Source of the DNA: Spirochaetota bacterium
GTDB lineage: Bacteria; Spirochaetota; UBA4802; JAFGJZ01
Length of the DNA: 34,184 bases
NCBI GenBank assembly: GCA_016928815.1
Contig: JAFGJZ010000153.1
Span: 1-34,184, forward strand
Direction of reading: 5' to 3'
Below the pieces are notes generated by a model. The model was not told where the DNA came from. It saw only the letters and a list, made by a program, of their open reading frames with translations, and did not search any database. How positions within the stretch are numbered: the first letter of the stretch is position 1; the number at the start of each line of letters is the position of its first letter. Made by a program: the position numbers and the translations under genes. This document shows positions 24,878-32,505 of the stretch, piece after piece.

Positions 24878-24922
24878 TATACTTGTTAATATACTTGACT
24901 TTTCTCCGGATTTTAATATCTT
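24878..24922 (+). promoter_or_regulatory. Promoter with direct repeat ahead of first toxin-antitoxin pair
   Basis: TTGACT (24895-24900), 16-base spacer, TATCTT (24917-24922, 4/6). The 8-bp direct repeat TATACTTG occurs at 24878-24885 and 24890-24897, one helical turn apart and touching the -35 box, as expected for binding of an autoregulating antitoxin. Confidence 0.45.
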
Positions 24923-24940
24923 TAAAATGTGAGGTATCGT

Positions 24941-25168
24941 ATGCCGCAAATATCATTATACATAGACAAAGAGACTTTGATTAAAATAGAGAAGGCTGCT
25001 CAGAGAGAAAAAATTTCTATTTCGAAATGGGTTGGAAAAAATATTAAAAAAGTGATAAACAATGATTACCCGAAAGGATATTTTGATTTATTCGGATCTA
25101 TATCAGATGAATCATTTGATGTAAAGAAACTGTCTTTCAAAGATGATTCTAAAAGAGAAAGTTTTTGA
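24941..25168 (+). CDS. Ribbon-helix-helix antitoxin (VapB-type)
   Basis: 75 residues. The N-terminal part MPQISLYIDKETLIKIEKAA followed by ISISKWVGKNIKK is a ribbon-helix-helix (CopG/Arc-like) DNA-binding domain; the C-terminal acidic tail (SDESFDVKKLSFKDD) would wrap the toxin. The frame begins with GTG at 24929 but that region contains the Shine-Dalgarno GAGG, so the ATG at 24941 is the start. Its stop overlaps the toxin start by 4 bases (TTGA). Confidence 0.88.
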   Translation: MPQISLYIDKETLIKIEKAAQREKISISKWVGKNIKKVINNDYPKGYFDLFGSISDESFDVKKLSFKDDSKRESF

Positions 25169-25569
25169 ATTATTTTCTGGATACAAATATATGTGTATAT
25201 TTTCTAAAAGGAGTATACCCGTCAATAATGGAAAATATTCAGAAAAAAAACCCAAACAATATTAAAATTCCATCAATTGTTAAATCGGAACTACTATATG
25301 GTGCAGAAAAAAGCCAGTATAAATCAAAAAATTTATCAAACATCAATATATTTCTGGAACCATATGAAATAGTCCCCTTTGATGATACCTGCTCTGTCAT
25401 TTACTCAAAAATCAGAGCAGAACTTGAACAGACAGGAATGATAATCGGACCAAATGATTACATAATAGCTGCAACAGTCTTATCAAATAACGGAATTCTG
25501 ATAACAAATAATACAAAAGAATTTGAAAGAATCAAAAATCTAAAAATTGAAAACTGGATCTTAAAATAG
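25165..25569 (+). CDS. PIN-domain toxin (VapC-type ribonuclease)
   Basis: 134 residues. PIN-domain acidic residues are visible: Asp in YFLDTN, Glu in VKSELLYGA, Asp in IGPNDYIIAA, and the ITNNTKEFERI motif near the end. VapC toxins are Mg-dependent RNases, often cutting tRNA or rRNA. The start is TTG at 25165, overlapping the antitoxin stop, which points to translational coupling. Length is normal, so it looks intact. Confidence 0.92.
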   Translation: MNYFLDTNICVYFLKGVYPSIMENIQKKNPNNIKIPSIVKSELLYGAEKSQYKSKNLSNINIFLEPYEIVPFDDTCSVIYSKIRAELEQTGMIIGPNDYIIAATVLSNNGILITNNTKEFERIKNLKIENWILK

Positions 25570-25682
25570 AATTATTGTTTATATGGGAGAATATTTGATT
25601 AAAAGCAATTATCACAGTTTCAATACGGAAAATTATTCTTTTTATGCACTTCCCGGTTCGCTAGCAGAACAGGATTCACACA

Positions 25683-25805
25683 AAAACGGGTGTTATCAGA
25701 GAAGCCCTTAAAAGTTTAATTCAGAGAGAAAAAGTGAAAGGACTTAAAAAATTTGCAGGGAAAGTATGTTTGGGTATTGATCTGAATAAGCTTAGAAAGA
25801 GATAA
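25683..25805 (+). pseudogene. Truncated VapB-like (DUF2191) antitoxin relic
   Basis: The 40 codons after a TAG at 25662 read KTGVIREALKSLIQREKVKG and on through LKKFAGKV to DLNKLRKR then TAA. That is the C-terminal two-thirds of the common VapB antitoxins with the pattern T[KG].[VI]+EAL..L......L..+aGK......DL..+R+R. No start codon or N-terminal DNA-binding strand is left, and no toxin follows. The 112 bases upstream (25570-25682) carry no recognised gene. It is a remnant of a fourth toxin-antitoxin locus. Confidence 0.72.
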
Positions 25806-25821
25806 ATCTATTATCTTTTAA

Positions 25822-25862
25822 TTGACTTACAACTAAAACATAACTATATTGTAACTATATTG
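25822..25862 (+). promoter_or_regulatory. Promoter and tandem-repeat operator of second toxin-antitoxin pair
   Basis: TTGACT (25822-25827), 17-base spacer, TATATT (25845-25850). The 11-bp unit TAACTATATTG is repeated head-to-tail at 25841-25851 and 25852-25862, covering the -10 box and the expected start site. This placement suits autorepression by the antitoxin. Confidence 0.6.
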
Positions 25863-25874
25863 AGGTGTCTGAAA

Positions 25875-26156
25875 ATGGTAAACTTAACAGTAAGAAATAT
25901 TCCGGATATTATAATTGATAAAATCCGATCATTATCTAAGACAGAGAGAAGAAGTATTAATAACGAAATAATTATAATTCTTGAAAAAGGATTGGAGAAC
26001 GTAATTAAAAATGAACCTAAAACTTCAATCAGCTACTCCGCTCAAATAGAAATGTGGGAGGAATTGTCAGGAAAATGGGAAGACAACAGAACAACAAACG
26101 AAATAGTAAACGATATTTTAAATCACCGGACACATGGCCGGAAAGTTAACTTATGA
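25875..26156 (+). CDS. FitA-like/Arc-type antitoxin
   Basis: 93 residues. MVNLTVRNIPDIIIDKIRSL then RRSINNEIIIILEKGLE is the ribbon-helix-helix domain of FitA/VapB antitoxins (pattern LTVRNIPD...). The C-terminal half (QIEMWEELSGKWEDNRTTNE) would contact the toxin. The frame opens with TTG at 25860, but GAGGTG at 25862-25867 sits 7 bases before the ATG at 25875. The stop overlaps the toxin start by 4 bases (ATGA). Confidence 0.9.
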   Translation: MVNLTVRNIPDIIIDKIRSLSKTERRSINNEIIIILEKGLENVIKNEPKTSISYSAQIEMWEELSGKWEDNRTTNEIVNDILNHRTHGRKVNL

Positions 26157-26548
26157 TTCTACTTGATACTGACGTATGCATTGAAATATTGCGGGGAAAC
26201 CGGAATGTTATTGAAAAAAGAAAAACAGAAAGCGATGTTGTAGCAGTTTCATTTATAACTGTTGCTGAACTTTTTTACGGTTCGTTAAAATCTGTTAATA
26301 GTACTAAAAACAATATTCTGGTTGAAAAATTTTTATTGAGTATTGATATAATTCAGTCTGATTATGAAATATCAAAAAAATTCGGTGAACTCAAAGCAAA
26401 TTTAGAAATAAATGGAAATGTTATTGCTGATGCCGATTTATTTATCGCATCAACCGCAATAACAAAATGTAGCAAACTAATTACAGGAAATGTTAAACAT
26501 TTTGATAGAATTACTAATCTTCACGTTGAAAACTGGATTCGGAATTAG
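26153..26548 (+). CDS. PIN-domain toxin (FitB/VapC-type)
   Basis: 131 residues. Acidic site residues: Asp in ILLDTDVCIE, Glu in TVAELFYGS, Asp in IADADLFIASTA, then the TGNVKHFDRI motif. Same PIN subgroup as the toxin at 25165 (compare the ends IENWILK and VENWIRN), so the two pairs are diverged relatives rather than a recent duplication. Starts at ATG 26153 inside the antitoxin stop. Confidence 0.92.
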   Translation: MILLDTDVCIEILRGNRNVIEKRKTESDVVAVSFITVAELFYGSLKSVNSTKNNILVEKFLLSIDIIQSDYEISKKFGELKANLEINGNVIADADLFIASTAITKCSKLITGNVKHFDRITNLHVENWIRN

Positions 26549-26580
26549 CATAAGAAGCGAAGAAAAAAATGAGGTTTCTA

Positions 26581-26967
26581 ATGAATAAAAAACGAATAAT
26601 CGCAGGCATGATTGACTTTTTAATTACTGCTGTAATTCAGTCTGTTCTGATATTTTTAATAATTATCCTTCCATTAATTAATAATCAATTGAATCCAGAG
26701 AAAATTATTATTCGTATGGTAATAATAACATTTATTTCAATACTTTATATGATACTGAGAGATATTCCCGGTTCAAAAAGTATTGGCAAAAGAATTTTAA
26801 AACTTAAAATTATAAATGAAACAAACGGAAGCAATACTGATTTAATGGCACGGTTATTAAGAAATGTAACATGGCTTCTTGGACCAATGGAATTTATAGT
26901 AATTGTCATAAAAGGATATAGAATTGGTGATAAAATCGCCAAAACAATAGTAGTGGAAAAAAATTAA
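26581..26967 (+). CDS. RDD family membrane protein
   Basis: 128 residues with the RDD pattern: RIIAGMIDFLITAVIQS (the R...D first helix), a second span (MVIITFISILYMIL), then GSKSIGKRILKLKII and a final hydrophobic stretch. RDD proteins are small integral membrane proteins with mostly unknown roles, some linked to transport. The frame starts at ATG 26569, but GAGG at 26571-26574 supports the ATG at 26581. The next gene starts 2 bases after its stop. Confidence 0.85.
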   Translation: MNKKRIIAGMIDFLITAVIQSVLIFLIIILPLINNQLNPEKIIIRMVIITFISILYMILRDIPGSKSIGKRILKLKIINETNGSNTDLMARLLRNVTWLLGPMEFIVIVIKGYRIGDKIAKTIVVEKN

Positions 26968-26969
26968 AT

Positions 26970-27365
26970 ATGAAAAAACTGACCATTGCAATCATTTCAA
27001 TATCCATGTTTCTTTCCATAATAGTCTTCACTGTGTATAAAACAATGTATTGGAAATATAACAATCAGGATGTTATGGATATTGCTTACATTCATACCGA
27101 GCAGACAAAATATGACTCGATTGAACTAACCTTTTGCGGAGAAAAGTATAAACCGGAAAAAACTAATTCATTTCTGTGGGAAACAGAACTTGTTTTCATT
27201 AAGAAACTATTTCCATGTGAAATGAAGATTACAGCCAGATCTAATGATACTGAAAATAAATTCTCCGGAAATTTTAACAATGATATACACCGTGCAGTAC
27301 AGAATGGTATTACCCTTCATTTTTATTTACTGGAAGATGGAACTATTGAGGAAAGACCGGAGTAA
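26970..27365 (+). CDS. Membrane-anchored hypothetical protein
   Basis: 131 residues: one N-terminal hydrophobic segment (LTIAIISISMFLSIIVFTVY) serving as signal anchor and a periplasmic beta-rich part (YDSIELTFCGEKYKPEKT, MKITARSNDTENKFSGN). Family not recognised. Only 2 bases after the RDD gene, so the two are likely one transcript. Confidence 0.7.
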   Translation: MKKLTIAIISISMFLSIIVFTVYKTMYWKYNNQDVMDIAYIHTEQTKYDSIELTFCGEKYKPEKTNSFLWETELVFIKKLFPCEMKITARSNDTENKFSGNFNNDIHRAVQNGITLHFYLLEDGTIEERPE

Positions 27366-27424
27366 TGGATTTTAAATAATGAAAAAACAATATTATTAAA
27401 CAAATAGTCCGAAATTACATTTAA

Positions 27425-28258
27425 TCACCTGCACAGCAGAGATTGACTGAAAAGCCAGTCAAACAGAGCAGGATCTTTATAACATGGACCCGGATCATGT
27501 CCCATTCCCTGATATTCACTCATTTTAAAGAATTCCACACCGCCTTTCTTCAAAGTCCAGGTCGTACGGTTAAATCCGGTGAGACTATCTGTTGAAATTT
27601 TCTCTTTAGCACCTGAATTAGCTGAGTGATTTTTAATATTGGTATATGTATTCCGGGCGATATTTATACGCGCAGCATCATCATTAAGGCCGATATGATA
27701 CCAGACAGACGTTTTTAAAACAGCCGCATCTGCAAGCACTGATTCACTCTGACCGGCAACCCGTATGATTCCTGCAAAAAGTTTTCCCTTTGATAACATT
27801 CCCCTGACAAGTTTAAAACTGCCGGAACCGCCCTGCGAAAAACCGGTCAGATAAATACGGTCTGTATCTATTCGATAGCCGGCCGTAATTGTGTCATCAA
27901 TAAGACCTGCAAGCAGCTGGCCATGACTGTCTGTAGAATAATTGTTGAAATCAAGATAAAACGCCGGGTATTTTTTTCTGACATTTTCACTGAAAAGTCC
28001 ACCCTCACCCCAGCAGCCGTTTACAACAAGCGGATACTTGCGGTCTGCATTTTGCGGTCTGTCATAACCCCATGGAGTCTCATAATCGAAAGTTTGAACA
28101 GTAAAAGCAGTTGGCTTATCAGCATTTGTAAAAGTTTCTACCGGATTTACTACTGTGTAGCCATTACCGGAATCTTCATTATTGTCATCACTGGAAAAAT
28201 CGCATGCAAAAAACATTAACATTATAATAATAAAAAATATTTTAAATACATTTTTCAT
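27425..28258 (-). CDS. Lipoprotein alpha/beta-hydrolase, esterase of the LpqC/PHB-depolymerase type
   Basis: 277 residues. Signal peptide with lipobox FFAC (lipid Cys19), a low-complexity acidic linker (DFSSDDNNEDSGNG), then an alpha/beta-hydrolase: YETPWGYDRPQNADRKYPLVV (substrate-cap strand), nucleophile elbow GFSQGGSG with Ser141, an acidic residue in HIGLNDDAARI and the histidine in YQGMGHDPG. This layout fits secreted carbohydrate/ferulate or polyester esterases. Membrane-anchored, facing periplasm or surface. Substrate unknown. Confidence 0.85.
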   Translation of the reverse strand: MKNVFKIFFIIIMLMFFACDFSSDDNNEDSGNGYTVVNPVETFTNADKPTAFTVQTFDYETPWGYDRPQNADRKYPLVVNGCWGEGGLFSENVRKKYPAFYLDFNNYSTDSHGQLLAGLIDDTITAGYRIDTDRIYLTGFSQGGSGSFKLVRGMLSKGKLFAGIIRVAGQSESVLADAAVLKTSVWYHIGLNDDAARINIARNTYTNIKNHSANSGAKEKISTDSLTGFNRTTWTLKKGGVEFFKMSEYQGMGHDPGPCYKDPALFDWLFSQSLLCR

Positions 28259-28293
28259 AAAATTTACCTGTCCATAATTTTCTGAAACCGGAT

Positions 28294-28322
28294 ATCTTAC
28301 AATTAATATATTAACACGTCAA
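28294..28322 (-). promoter_or_regulatory. Probable promoter of the esterase gene
   Basis: Minus-strand TTGACG (28317-28322), 17-base spacer, TAAGAT (28294-28299), about 36 bases before the ATG. The -35 is 5/6 and the -10 is 4/6. Confidence 0.4.
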
Positions 28323-28372
28323 GCTATATTAATATCATCTTCAATCCAAAATCCTGAATTCAACAATACTTG

Positions 28373-28402
28373 TTGACATAGAATATTTTTGAATACTATA
28401 TT
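28373..28402 (+). promoter_or_regulatory. Promoter of the DsrE-family gene
   Basis: TTGACA (28373-28378), 18-base spacer, TATATT (28397-28402). Good match to the sigma70 consensus, 52 bases before the start codon. Confidence 0.6.
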
Positions 28403-28454
28403 TTATTTAAAAGAAATAGCTGCAGACCGCCTTTCTTATAAATGGAGACAGAAC

Positions 28455-28790
28455 ATGGATAAACTTTACATTCTATGGACAACCGCAGATGAAGTAATGT
28501 TTGACAAAATGATTGCAATGTATGCCCGAACAGGAATAGCACAGAACTGGTGGTATGAAATTACAATAATTATCTGGGGTTCAACAGCGAGACTTGCCGC
28601 AGAGTCAGAACTGATTAGTCTGAAAATAAAAGAACTTCTCCATGTCGGAGTAAAAGTTTCAGCATGTAAGGCCTGCAGTGATTCTATCGGAGTTAGTGAA
28701 AAACTGATAGAAATGGGTATAGAAGTAAAATACTGGGGAGAAGGACTGACTGAAATTTTAAAATCAAATCAGAAAATGCTGACATTGTGA
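28455..28790 (+). CDS. DsrE-family protein
   Basis: 111 residues. MDKLYILWTTADEVMFDKM, the IIIWGSTARLAAES strand-turn and VKVSACKACSDSIGVSEKL fit the DsrE/DsrF-like fold, where a cysteine in the VxxCxxC loop can carry persulfide sulfur. Here CKAC offers that cysteine. No sulfur-relay partners are adjacent, so the role is unclear. The frame reaches back to 28389, but GGAG at 28444-28447 favours the ATG at 28455. Confidence 0.83.
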   Translation: MDKLYILWTTADEVMFDKMIAMYARTGIAQNWWYEITIIIWGSTARLAAESELISLKIKELLHVGVKVSACKACSDSIGVSEKLIEMGIEVKYWGEGLTEILKSNQKMLTL

Positions 28791-28950
28791 TTTTCCTGTA
28801 AACAACAACAGATTTCCATCATTATAATAAAACTTAAAAAAGTAATAGTACAACACTGAAAAGAAAAATCAGTCTGTATAATTGAAATAGCTGTAATTAT
28901 AATATTTATATCAATAATTGTAAATTTATGAAAAATTTTCCATTACGCCA

Positions 28951-28981
28951 TTGACCTTCACCCCGGGTAAAACATTATATT
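28951..28981 (+). promoter_or_regulatory. Possible promoter of the SAM methyltransferase gene
   Basis: TTGACC (28951-28956), 19-base spacer, TATATT (28976-28981), 25 bases before the start. The spacer is on the long side. Confidence 0.35.
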
Positions 28982-29006
28982 TTATCATAAAAAGGATAAA
29001 AAGATT

Positions 29007-29690
29007 ATGATGAATATAGACAAAATATCCGGAAGATTTAATCAGGTCGCAGAAAAGTATGACGAACAGCGAAGATTTTTCATACCGTGTTTTGATGACT
29101 ATTATGCGACAAGTATTTCTTTTCTGAAAAGCTGCAGAAATGATTTTAATTCAATTCTGGATCTCGGAGCAGGAACAGGTCTGCTTACAAATTTTCTATT
29201 CGATAAATACCCGGAAGCTCATTTCACACTGGTGGATATTTCAGGTAAGATGCTTGAAATTTCAAAATTGCGTTTTCAAAATCTGAATAATTTCGAATAT
29301 ATCATTTCAGATTATTCACAGAAATTACCGGCAAAAAAACATGAACTGATAGCTTCAGGATTGTCTATTCATCATCTTAATGAAAATGAGAAAAAGAATC
29401 TATATTTAATGATATTTGAAAATCTTGAAAATAACGGATATTTTATCAATATAGATCAGTTTAATGCAGAATCAAACCTGTTAAATAATAATTATAATAA
29501 ATACTGGTATAACTATATCTATGCGAATGTACCGGAAAAAAATGATATAGAATCATGGAAGAAACGAAGAGAATTGGACCGGGAAAATACAATTGATGAA
29601 ACAAAAGGAATGTTAAAAAAAGCGGGATTCAGTAAAGTTGAGTGCATATATTCTTTTATGAAATTCGCTGTGATATTGGCAGTAAAATAA
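29007..29690 (+). CDS. Class I SAM-dependent methyltransferase
   Basis: 227 residues. Motif I ILDLGAGTGLLTNFL with the acidic residue of strand 2 in LVDISGKMLEI, and the LIASGLSIHHL motif typical of small-molecule methyltransferases of the UbiE/CmoA-like type. N-terminal MMNIDKISGRFNQVAEKYDEQR resembles methylases acting on small substrates. Start ATG preceded by AAGGA. Stands alone with its own promoter candidate. Substrate unknown. Confidence 0.9.
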   Translation: MMNIDKISGRFNQVAEKYDEQRRFFIPCFDDYYATSISFLKSCRNDFNSILDLGAGTGLLTNFLFDKYPEAHFTLVDISGKMLEISKLRFQNLNNFEYIISDYSQKLPAKKHELIASGLSIHHLNENEKKNLYLMIFENLENNGYFINIDQFNAESNLLNNNYNKYWYNYIYANVPEKNDIESWKKRRELDRENTIDETKGMLKKAGFSKVECIYSFMKFAVILAVK

Positions 29691-29725
29691 TAGTAAATTA
29701 AAAATTATAATATTTTTTAATAAAG

Positions 29726-29769
29726 TTGACATTAACACAAAATGTCATTATAATGACTTTATTATGACA
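29726..29769 (+). promoter_or_regulatory. Consensus promoter with operator palindromes, third toxin-antitoxin pair
   Basis: TTGACA (29726-29731), 17-base spacer, TATAAT (29749-29754): a perfect sigma70 promoter. It is overlaid by GTCATTATAATGAC (29744-29757), a perfect palindrome centred on the -10, by TGACATT/AATGTCA arms (29727-29733 and 29741-29747), and by a further ATGACA half-site at 29764-29769. The antitoxin very probably binds here. Confidence 0.75.
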
Positions 29770-29779
29770 GGTGAAATTT

Positions 29780-30004
29780 ATGACATATTTGCAATTTACT
29801 GATTTTCGAAATAATTCAAAAGAGTATTTTGATAAAATTGAAAATGGAGATTCATTTATTATTATCAGAAAAGGCAAACCAATAGCAAAATTACTGCCCT
29901 TTCGTGAGAATTCAACCGGTTGGAAACGAGAAATAAAAAAAGTTAAACTTAAAAAATCCGCGGACTCTCTTGAATACATTTTATCTGAAAGAAATGAAAA
30001 GTGA
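29780..30004 (+). CDS. Phd/YefM-type antitoxin
   Basis: 74 residues. MTYLQFTDFRNNSKEYFDKI followed by GDSFIIIRKGKPIAKLLPF is the Phd/YefM DNA-binding fold; the lysine-rich tail (EIKKVKLKKSADSLEYIL) would bind the toxin. The frame extends to GTG at 29771, but AGGTGA at 29769-29774 is the ribosome site for the ATG at 29780. Its stop overlaps the next start by 4 bases (GTGA). Confidence 0.88.
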   Translation: MTYLQFTDFRNNSKEYFDKIENGDSFIIIRKGKPIAKLLPFRENSTGWKREIKKVKLKKSADSLEYILSERNEK

Positions 30005-30426
30005 ATTTATTCTTTGATACATCAGCAATAATTAAGAGGTATATAAATGAAAATGGCTCTCAAAATGTTGATGAATTATTTTCATCTGCGGATCAAATAT
30101 TTGTTTCTGCTATTTCAGAAATAGAATCTGCTTCAACCTTAAAACGTTTATTAGTAGAAAATGAAATATCTGAAATAGATTATAATTTTTTGAAAAAAGA
30201 AATTCAAATAGATTTTACTTTTTTTTCAATAATAGATTTTGATTCACAAATTATCGAAGAGGCTATTGAAGCGATTGACAAATATCAGCTGAAAAGTCTT
30301 GATTCCATTCAATTAGCATCTGCAATAATCTGCAGATCAGATATTGATAACTTCATTTCATGTGATATCAAATTATTGAAAGCAGCAGAAATAGAAAAAT
30401 TTAAGATAATAAATCCCAATAAATAA
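30001..30426 (+). CDS. PIN-domain toxin
   Basis: 141 residues. PIN residues: Asp in FFDTSAIIKRY, Glu in SAISEIESAS, Asp in LKSLDSIQLASA, and the terminal ISCDIKLLKAAE. This subgroup (DTSAIIKRY) differs from the two FitB/VapC-like toxins upstream and is commonly paired with Phd-type antitoxins. Start is GTG at 30001 within the antitoxin stop. Apparently intact. Confidence 0.9.
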   Translation: MNLFFDTSAIIKRYINENGSQNVDELFSSADQIFVSAISEIESASTLKRLLVENEISEIDYNFLKKEIQIDFTFFSIIDFDSQIIEEAIEAIDKYQLKSLDSIQLASAIICRSDIDNFISCDIKLLKAAEIEKFKIINPNK

Positions 30427-30449
30427 AATTTAATCAGGCAGCAGATAAT

Positions 30450-30767
30450 ATGATAAACTTAGAACTTTTAAGTAATCGAAAAATAAAAGACCTGCTTTTT
30501 TTAAAAGAACACTCTTTCAGACCGGGAATATATAAACTTTATATAGAAAAAGCACAAAAAAGAAATCTTGATCTGACTTTTCTTGACTATCTGAATCCGG
30601 AAGAGGATGAAAAAAACCGGAAAGAATCCATTATCAGATGGGGATTTACATTAGCAGTAATCGGAAATATTTTCGGTATAATAATAGCATTTTATATTTT
30701 AACTGCCCGTATTAAAAATCAGCCGCTGAAAAGATTTGATGAATCTGAAAGAAAAAAAGCGATCTGA
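30450..30767 (+). CDS. Small single-span membrane protein, unknown
   Basis: 105 residues. A charged helical N-terminus (INLELLSNRKIKDLLFLKEH) is followed by one hydrophobic segment (WGFTLAVIGNIFGIIIAFYI) and a basic tail. Family not recognised. The ribosome site is weak (AGG about 14 bases upstream). It follows the PIN toxin by 23 bases and may be read from that transcript. Confidence 0.6.
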   Translation: MINLELLSNRKIKDLLFLKEHSFRPGIYKLYIEKAQKRNLDLTFLDYLNPEEDEKNRKESIIRWGFTLAVIGNIFGIIIAFYILTARIKNQPLKRFDESERKKAI

Positions 30768-30835
30768 ATAATTGCAGTTTCAGTAATTACAGTATTACTA
30801 TCATTATCTGTAAATTTCATACTAAAAGGATGATA

Positions 30836-31753
30836 ATGCACGATATCAGTACATTTGAAAATAGAATTATAAATGACAACTGTCTGAATGTGATGAAAGA
30901 AATTCCATCAGACAGCATTCACCTCATTCTGAGCGATATTCCTTACGGAATCGGTGCGGAAGACTGGGATGTACTTCATGCAAATACAAATTCCGCATTT
31001 CTGGGAACAAGTCCTGCACAGGAGAAAGCCGGAGCTGTCTTCAAAAAAAGAGGAAAACCTCTGAATGGCTGGTCGGAAGCTGACAGGAGGATACCGCAAC
31101 AGTATTATGACTGGTGCTGTACCTGGGCAGAAGACTGGCTGCGGGTATTAAAACCCGGCGGTTCTGCTATAGTTTTTGCCGGAAGACGTCTCGCCCACCG
31201 ATGCATTTGTGCTTTTGAAGATACAGGTTTTACCTATAAAGATATGTTTGCATGGTCGAAGGAAAAAGCACCGCATCGTGCACAAAAACTCAGCATAGTC
31301 TATGAAAAACGGGGAGACATTAAATCGGCTGAAAACTGGAACGGCTGGAAAATCGGAAATCTGCGACCTACTTTTGAACCTGTTCTCTGGTTTACTAAAC
31401 CGTATAAAATCGGAGGTACAATAGCTGATAACATGCTGCAAAATCAGGTCGGCGCATATAACGAAAAAGCATTTTTGAAATATACGGATGGTCCGCAAAA
31501 CATTATAAGAATTGCCTCGGATAAATATGACAAGGGTCTGCATCCTACTCAAAAACCTTTGAAGCTTATGCAGGCACTCATCGAATTAACAACAGAAAAA
31601 AATCAGATTGTACTTGATCCGTTTTGCGGAAGCGGAACAACTGCAGCAGCGGCATTTTCACTTGATAGAAAATATATTGGAATTGAACTTGACCTACAAT
31701 ATTATGAAAATGCTGAAAAGAGAATAAAACTTCTTAAAAGTAAATCATTTTAA
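30836..31753 (+). CDS. DNA methyltransferase, beta class, probably N6-adenine
   Basis: 305 residues. Catalytic motif IV is SDIPYG (Asp34-Ile-Pro-Tyr37), a variant of the DPPY box used by adenine-N6 enzymes; SAM motif I is DPFCGSGTTAAAA near the C-terminus, so the order IV-then-I marks the beta class. HPTQKPLKLMQALIE (motif X) precedes motif I. No restriction gene is adjacent. AAGGA six bases upstream favours ATG 30836 over ATG 30830. This is the second solitary DNA methylase in the window. N4-cytosine specificity cannot be fully excluded. Confidence 0.9.
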   Translation: MHDISTFENRIINDNCLNVMKEIPSDSIHLILSDIPYGIGAEDWDVLHANTNSAFLGTSPAQEKAGAVFKKRGKPLNGWSEADRRIPQQYYDWCCTWAEDWLRVLKPGGSAIVFAGRRLAHRCICAFEDTGFTYKDMFAWSKEKAPHRAQKLSIVYEKRGDIKSAENWNGWKIGNLRPTFEPVLWFTKPYKIGGTIADNMLQNQVGAYNEKAFLKYTDGPQNIIRIASDKYDKGLHPTQKPLKLMQALIELTTEKNQIVLDPFCGSGTTAAAAFSLDRKYIGIELDLQYYENAEKRIKLLKSKSF

Positions 31754-31804
31754 AGACCTACTCTTATAAGGTTAATTTTATTAATATGTTCACAAATTTT
31801 ATAA

Positions 31805-31832
31805 TTGACCGGCATTTTATTAAAAATAAATT
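31805..31832 (+). promoter_or_regulatory. Possible promoter of the HAD phosphatase gene
   Basis: TTGACC (31805-31810), 16-base spacer, TAAATT (31827-31832, 4/6), 34 bases before the start codon. Confidence 0.35.
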
Positions 31833-31866
31833 TTAAACTAAATTATTCAAATCGGAGTTCTATAAA

Positions 31867-32505
31867 ATGAATCTGGCATTATTTGATTTTGACGGAACAA
31901 TAACTTACAAAGATTCCTATACCGGTTTTATAAAGTTTTCTGTAAAATGGAAAAGACTCATTGCCGGTTTAATTTTACTCATGCCAGTAATTATCGGCTA
32001 CAAATTAAAATTATTATCTTCAGCAAAAACGCGGCAGATAATTACATATTTCAGCTTTCATGGATGCAGCCATTCTGAGATAAATGAATTGGGACTAAAA
32101 TATTCCGGTGAGATTATTCCCTTATTTATACGGAACATTGCTATTGAAAAGATTCAATGGCATAAGCAGCAGGGAGATAAGATAGTAATTGTTTCTGCAT
32201 CCATTAATATCTATCTGAAACACTGGTGTGAGAAACACGGTTTAGATCTAATCTGTTCCGAACTTGAAATAAAAGAAAATAAATTAACGGGAAATTATAT
32301 TAACGGTGACTGTAGCGGAAAAAAGAAATCCGAAAGAATTCTTGAAAAATATGATTTGCAGATATTCAATAAAATCTATGCATATGGAGATACAATTGAA
32401 GATAAAGAAATGTTTGACCTGGCAGATATAAAATATCTCCGATGGAAGGAATTTAAAAATGATACTCCAATGCCCTATCTTCCCAATTTTGAAAATATGA
32501 ATTAA
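31867..32505 (+). CDS. HAD-IB family phosphatase (SerB-like)
   Basis: 212 residues. HAD motif I FDFDGTIT with Asp7 and Asp9, motif II VIVSASINIYL, and motif IV YAYGDTIEDKEMFDLAD. The subfamily IB pattern with a helical cap (residues about 20-90, WKRLIAGLILLMPVIIGYKL) resembles phosphoserine phosphatase and the SerB/RsbU-regulated group. A hydrophobic cap helix is unusually long. GGAG nine bases upstream of the ATG. Physiological substrate unknown. Confidence 0.9.
   Translation: MNLALFDFDGTITYKDSYTGFIKFSVKWKRLIAGLILLMPVIIGYKLKLLSSAKTRQIITYFSFHGCSHSEINELGLKYSGEIIPLFIRNIAIEKIQWHKQQGDKIVIVSASINIYLKHWCEKHGLDLICSELEIKENKLTGNYINGDCSGKKKSERILEKYDLQIFNKIYAYGDTIEDKEMFDLADIKYLRWKEFKNDTPMPYLPNFENMN

Noticed and set aside
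25583..25710. Short open frame between the first toxin and the antitoxin relic
   Set aside because: It encodes about 42 residues with no family pattern, and its end overlaps the clear VapB relic in another frame.
31751..31785. Terminator after the second DNA methylase
   Set aside because: Only a 5-bp stem with a G-U pair before a broken T-rich tract; not convincing.
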